A stretch of DNA of 19,260 bases. Source: Puniceicoccaceae bacterium. GTDB taxonomy: Bacteria; Verrucomicrobiota; Verrucomicrobiae; Opitutales; Coraliomargaritaceae. Of this stretch, positions 16,595-19,260 are shown piece after piece. The DNA is taken from positions 1-19,260 of the forward strand of contig CABXXS010000018.1 of NCBI GenBank assembly GCA_902516225.1, written 5' to 3'. Position 1 is the first letter of the stretch, and each line of letters starts with the position of its first letter. Under the pieces are notes generated by a model that did no database searches, was not told the DNA's origin, and saw only the letters and a program-made list of their open reading frames with translations. A program made the position numbers and the translations under genes.

Positions 16595-17774
16595 CTTCTC
16601 TTAATGGTTTTTTATATAGAGCTTCCCTAGGAATATTAAACCTAGATGGATTGTGCATCACATCTCTGACAGTACTGTAGTGCGGGAAGTATTTCCAATC
16701 TCTCTTCTTTTGTTTTCCTTGTTCTAAATCACAATTAAAACGTAATAAAAAATTCCAATCTGATCTCCCATAGTGACACAAACCCCAAGAAAATCCCTTC
16801 CCGTTAGCGGGGTCTTTAAATTTATCTGCAATATATGCACCGCCAGCGGGTGGGATATCCTCAAGCGAACATACCACTTCAAAATTAATGCCATCCTCGG
16901 TATACTGAACTGTATGACACTCCGGACCTGCCCAATCAATCATTGCGGCAATACCGTTTCGCCAAGGCCATACCCAAACTTCGTGGCCACTATTAGTAAC
17001 TGGATTGTATTTTGATTTTATATACGGCCCCTCGGGATGATCTGAGACTGCTACACCCCACCTAGAATCAGAATATAGTAAATTATCGATTCCATGACCT
17101 TTGTAATAGAGCCAATATTTCCCCCATCTTGGAATAATTTCTGGGTCGTGTACTGCCGCGCTATCCCAAGAGCCTTTTTCTAAAACTCGTTTTTTCCATA
17201 TTTGTTTTGGATCTGGTAAATCAAATTTCCCATCTGAAGCAGTTTCGAGTATTGGTTTATCTAATTTGTTCCATGGCCCATCTGGCGAATGAGCCCACGC
17301 CATGGCAACTACATTGATACCGCAACCTTGTTTTTTTTCTGGTATATGTGTTTTTGTCTCTGCCTGGTAAGTGAGGTAATATTTATCGTTGGCGACGAAA
17401 ATATTACATGTGAAAACACTCCAATCATCCCAAGATCCTTTAGGTCCTCTCTTAACTGCAGGACCTATTTCTTCCCACTTTTTACCATCAATACTCGTTG
17501 CATACCATATGTCCGCATCAAGCCATTTAGAAGTCGTGCTGGTGTTTCTAGTATACCAAACATAATATTTATCATTATAATAAATTATTGAACTTGGGTC
17601 TCTTCTATTTACACCCCTCTCATAGCCCAAACCTTCTATAGGCTCATAAAGAAAACGTGTATATAGTTCACTTTGGCTGTTTACATTTGGATTTCGCTGC
17701 ATGGCAGCGCTTACTTGAGCCTCAGCGCAAAGTATAAAATTAAAGAATACTGTAAAACTAAAAAATAGTTTCAC
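16578..17774 (-). CDS. Divergent GH117-like exo-glycosidase
   Basis: A 398-residue secreted five-bladed beta-propeller protein resembling GH117 (alpha-1,3-L-neoagarooligosaccharide hydrolases, which release 3,6-anhydro-L-galactose from non-reducing ends). Visible are NRRDPSS with Asp59, YYVWYTR (70-76), DADIWYATSIDG (86-97), VHDPEI with Asp210, and NSGHE with His264-Glu265, the expected propeller active-site positions. I start at the GTG at 17774: it gives a signal peptide (KLFFSFTVFFNFILCAEA) and has a perfect AGGAGG six bases upstream. An ATG at 17837 would add 21 charged residues inside the upstream gene. Compared with the next GH117 it lacks the TDIKPATDWDLAD-type segment in full and has a rebuilt C-terminus, so its specificity may differ. 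It overlaps the preceding gene by 17 bases. Confidence 0.8.
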   Translation of the reverse strand: MKLFFSFTVFFNFILCAEAQVSAAMQRNPNVNSQSELYTRFLYEPIEGLGYERGVNRRDPSSIIYYNDKYYVWYTRNTSTTSKWLDADIWYATSIDGKKWEEIGPAVKRGPKGSWDDWSVFTCNIFVANDKYYLTYQAETKTHIPEKKQGCGINVVAMAWAHSPDGPWNKLDKPILETASDGKFDLPDPKQIWKKRVLEKGSWDSAAVHDPEIIPRWGKYWLYYKGHGIDNLLYSDSRWGVAVSDHPEGPYIKSKYNPVTNSGHEVWVWPWRNGIAAMIDWAGPECHTVQYTEDGINFEVVCSLEDIPPAGGAYIADKFKDPANGKGFSWGLCHYGRSDWNFLLRFNCDLEQGKQKKRDWKYFPHYSTVRDVMHNPSRFNIPREALYKKPLREDALDN

Positions 17775-19002
17775 GATCAACCTCCTCTCTTTCTTTTTGT
17801 ATACGATCACGCCAACCCTGGGACAAACCAACACCACGCTGAAAGTATGTTGAAGAATTAAACCTTAAATTATTTCTTTTAAATTTAGGCTCATTCACTT
17901 TTGAGGATAAATCACAGTCAAAACGTGCCAATATGCTCTCGTTAACCGCACCACCTCCGTCTGGATTGATGTGGCAAAGTCCCCATAAAAATCCTTGGCC
18001 ATTACCTGTACCTAAAAATGCATCCGGACAATATGGCCCAGGTGCAACAGGAGGAATTTGAATGAGTGATGCTATTTGAAAATGCTCTCCATCGGATGCA
18101 TACTGTATAGTATTTTTTTCGGGTCCATCTAGTGCTACAATAGCTGCAACTCCTTCTTTCCACGGGAACATACAGGTTTCATGCCCAGAATTGATCACTG
18201 GATTAATTGGAGAAGCAGTAAAAGGTCCCAAAGGATCATCTGCAAATGAAACTCCCTGCATACGAATTATATACTCATCGCCACGCTCTACTGGCGCTCC
18301 TTTATAATAGATTGCAATACGACCATTTAAAATAATGGGACACGGGTCGTTAATCTTTATATTATTCCATGTGCCTTTTTCTCCAGGTAAGATAACTGGT
18401 TTGGGATGATGGGTCCATGGACCATAAGGACTCTCAGCGTAAGCAACACGAACAGGGCAGTAAGCTTGTCCACCAACCATTGGGGCATAAGCCTGAAAGT
18501 AGAGATAGTACATACCCTTCCATACTAGGATACCTGGAGTGCATATTGACCTTGATCCATATTCAGGTTTTGGTGGTCTCGAAACAGCTGGATATGTACT
18601 CTCGACCCACTCGATACCATTAGTACTGGTAGCATGCCAAATGTCAGCCAAATCCCAATCGGTAGCTGGTTTAATATCTGTGGCATTCTTAAGTCCAACT
18701 GGATCACATGCCGACGTTCTTCTTGTGTACCACACGTGAAAACTATCACCAACTTTGATAACTTTTGTAGGGTCTCTTCGAGAAGTAAAAGGAATCTTTT
18801 CAAAACCGACGAGAGGCGTATATTTGAAATTAGAATACAATTCATTATTTAAATCTTCATGCGGATTCCATTGATCATACAATCTTTGCATTGCTGCACT
18901 CAGAGCAAAGTCTGGCTTCTCAATAGGAACCACGCCGGGAAAAGTCGACGCATTTACAAAGTTAATACTTAAATATGAAAATATATATAGAATTACTCTC
19001 AT
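17758..19002 (-). CDS. GH117 family alpha-1,3-(3,6-anhydro)-L-galactosidase
   Basis: A 414-residue secreted enzyme with a signal peptide (MRVILYIFSYLSINFVNA). It carries the full GH117 pattern: SAAMQRLYDQW (35-45), SRRDPTKVIKV with Asp77, ATDWDLADIWHATS (113-126), SRPPKPEYGSRSICTP (141-156), NDPCPII with Asp219, and NSGHETCMFPW with His273-Glu274. Characterised members release 3,6-anhydro-L-galactose from neoagarobiose and longer neoagarooligosaccharides, giving the substrate for the operon at 70-7716. An AAGAGG sequence (19011-19016) sits eight bases before the ATG. The gene starts five bases after the stop of a closely related partial GH117, suggesting tandem duplication. The position where family members often carry CTPDILVW reads CTPGILVW here, one visible departure. 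Confidence 0.9.
   Translation of the reverse strand: MRVILYIFSYLSINFVNASTFPGVVPIEKPDFALSAAMQRLYDQWNPHEDLNNELYSNFKYTPLVGFEKIPFTSRRDPTKVIKVGDSFHVWYTRRTSACDPVGLKNATDIKPATDWDLADIWHATSTNGIEWVESTYPAVSRPPKPEYGSRSICTPGILVWKGMYYLYFQAYAPMVGGQAYCPVRVAYAESPYGPWTHHPKPVILPGEKGTWNNIKINDPCPIILNGRIAIYYKGAPVERGDEYIIRMQGVSFADDPLGPFTASPINPVINSGHETCMFPWKEGVAAIVALDGPEKNTIQYASDGEHFQIASLIQIPPVAPGPYCPDAFLGTGNGQGFLWGLCHINPDGGGAVNESILARFDCDLSSKVNEPKFKRNNLRFNSSTYFQRGVGLSQGWRDRIQKEREEVDRETIF
17781..17786 (-). promoter_or_regulatory. Perfect Shine-Dalgarno deciding a GTG start
   Basis: AGGAGG on the minus strand, six bases before the GTG at 17774. It lies inside the 3' end of the preceding GH117 gene and is the strongest ribosome binding site in the window. 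It fixes the start of the divergent GH117. Confidence 0.8.
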
Positions 19003-19007
19003 ATTAA

Positions 19008-19260
19008 CTACCTCTTATTAATCCAGTCTTTTGGCATTCGCAAAGCTCTCTGAAAATATGTTTCTTGATTAAACCTCAGATTATTACGCTTAAAAAAGGG
19101 CCGATCTATATCTAGAGATAAATCACAGTCAAAGCGTGCTAAGATACTATTTTTAGCTCCGCTTTCTTTATCCATAATATGACATAAGCCCCAAGTTATG
19201 CCTCTTCCATCCATGTTATCGGCAAATGCATCATGACAAAATACTCCTGGTGCGACAGGC
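19008..19260 (-). CDS. GH117 family enzyme, C-terminal part only
   Basis: Only the last ~83 codons lie in the window; the 5' end is beyond position 19260. The frame stays open to the edge and reads PVAPGVFCHDAFADN upstream of the internal Met at 19214, so that Met is not the start. The segments WGLCHI, SILARFDCDLS and FKRNNLRFN match the C-terminus of the neighbouring GH117 at 17758-19002 nearly residue for residue, while the divergent GH117 differs. It is therefore a close paralogue and the first visible gene of the right-hand operon, whose promoter is off the window. Confidence 0.85.
   Translation of the reverse strand, partial: PVAPGVFCHDAFADNMDGRGITWGLCHIMDKESGAKNSILARFDCDLSLDIDRPFFKRNNLRFNQETYFQRALRMPKDWINKR

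Noticed and set aside
17289..17591. 100-codon plus-strand frame inside the divergent GH117
   Set aside because: A shadow frame with hydrophobic low-complexity sequence, antisense to a conserved propeller gene.

Overview
The window looks like part of a polysaccharide-utilisation region from a marine, algal-polysaccharide-degrading bacterium. I infer a Verrucomicrobiota lineage (Opitutales/Puniceicoccales-like). The reasons are a very large secreted beta-helix protein ending in an 'EYALGGDP'-type calcium-binding tail, a XylR-type regulator, no SusC/SusD pair, and several starts without a Shine-Dalgarno. Taxonomy is inference only. No RNA genes, CRISPR arrays or mobile elements are visible.

Left block (70-7716, all on the minus strand, transcribed right to left): a tight seven-gene catabolic operon. 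In transcription order it encodes an aldehyde dehydrogenase, a mandelate-racemase-type enolase-superfamily enzyme, a zinc alcohol dehydrogenase, a KduD-like short-chain dehydrogenase, a RhaT-like transporter, galactose mutarotase (galM) and a second RhaT-like transporter. The first four match, class by class, the known oxidative route for 3,6-anhydro-L-galactose (AHG), the acid-labile sugar of agar and porphyran: AHG -> anhydrogalactonate -> 2-keto-3-deoxy-L-galactonate -> 2,5-diketo-3-deoxy-L-galactonate -> 2-keto-3-deoxy-D-gluconate. The kinase and aldolase that would finish the route are not in the window.

Middle block (7717-12990): a 531-bp divergent intergenic region with several palindromes. 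It is followed on the plus strand by a 1132-residue secreted beta-helix multidomain protein, probably a polysaccharide-active enzyme of unassigned family, and by a XylR-type regulator (sugar-binding domain plus AraC helix-turn-helix).

Right block (13252-19260, minus strand, visibly AT-richer): a translationally coupled run of secreted exo-acting enzymes. In transcription order it encodes a partial GH117 (cut by the window edge), a complete GH117, a divergent GH117, a GH29 (alpha-L-fucosidase family) and an S1 formylglycine sulfatase. GH117 enzymes remove terminal AHG from agar oligosaccharides. A sulfatase plus GH29 could remove 6-sulfated L-galactose units typical of porphyran, though a fucan substrate is the alternative.

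Taken together, the secreted right-block enzymes and possibly the beta-helix protein would trim sulfated red-algal galactan oligosaccharides outside the cytoplasm. The RhaT-like carriers would import AHG and galactose-type monosaccharides, GalM would balance galactose anomers, and the oxidative operon would convert AHG to a central metabolite under control of the XylR-type regulator.
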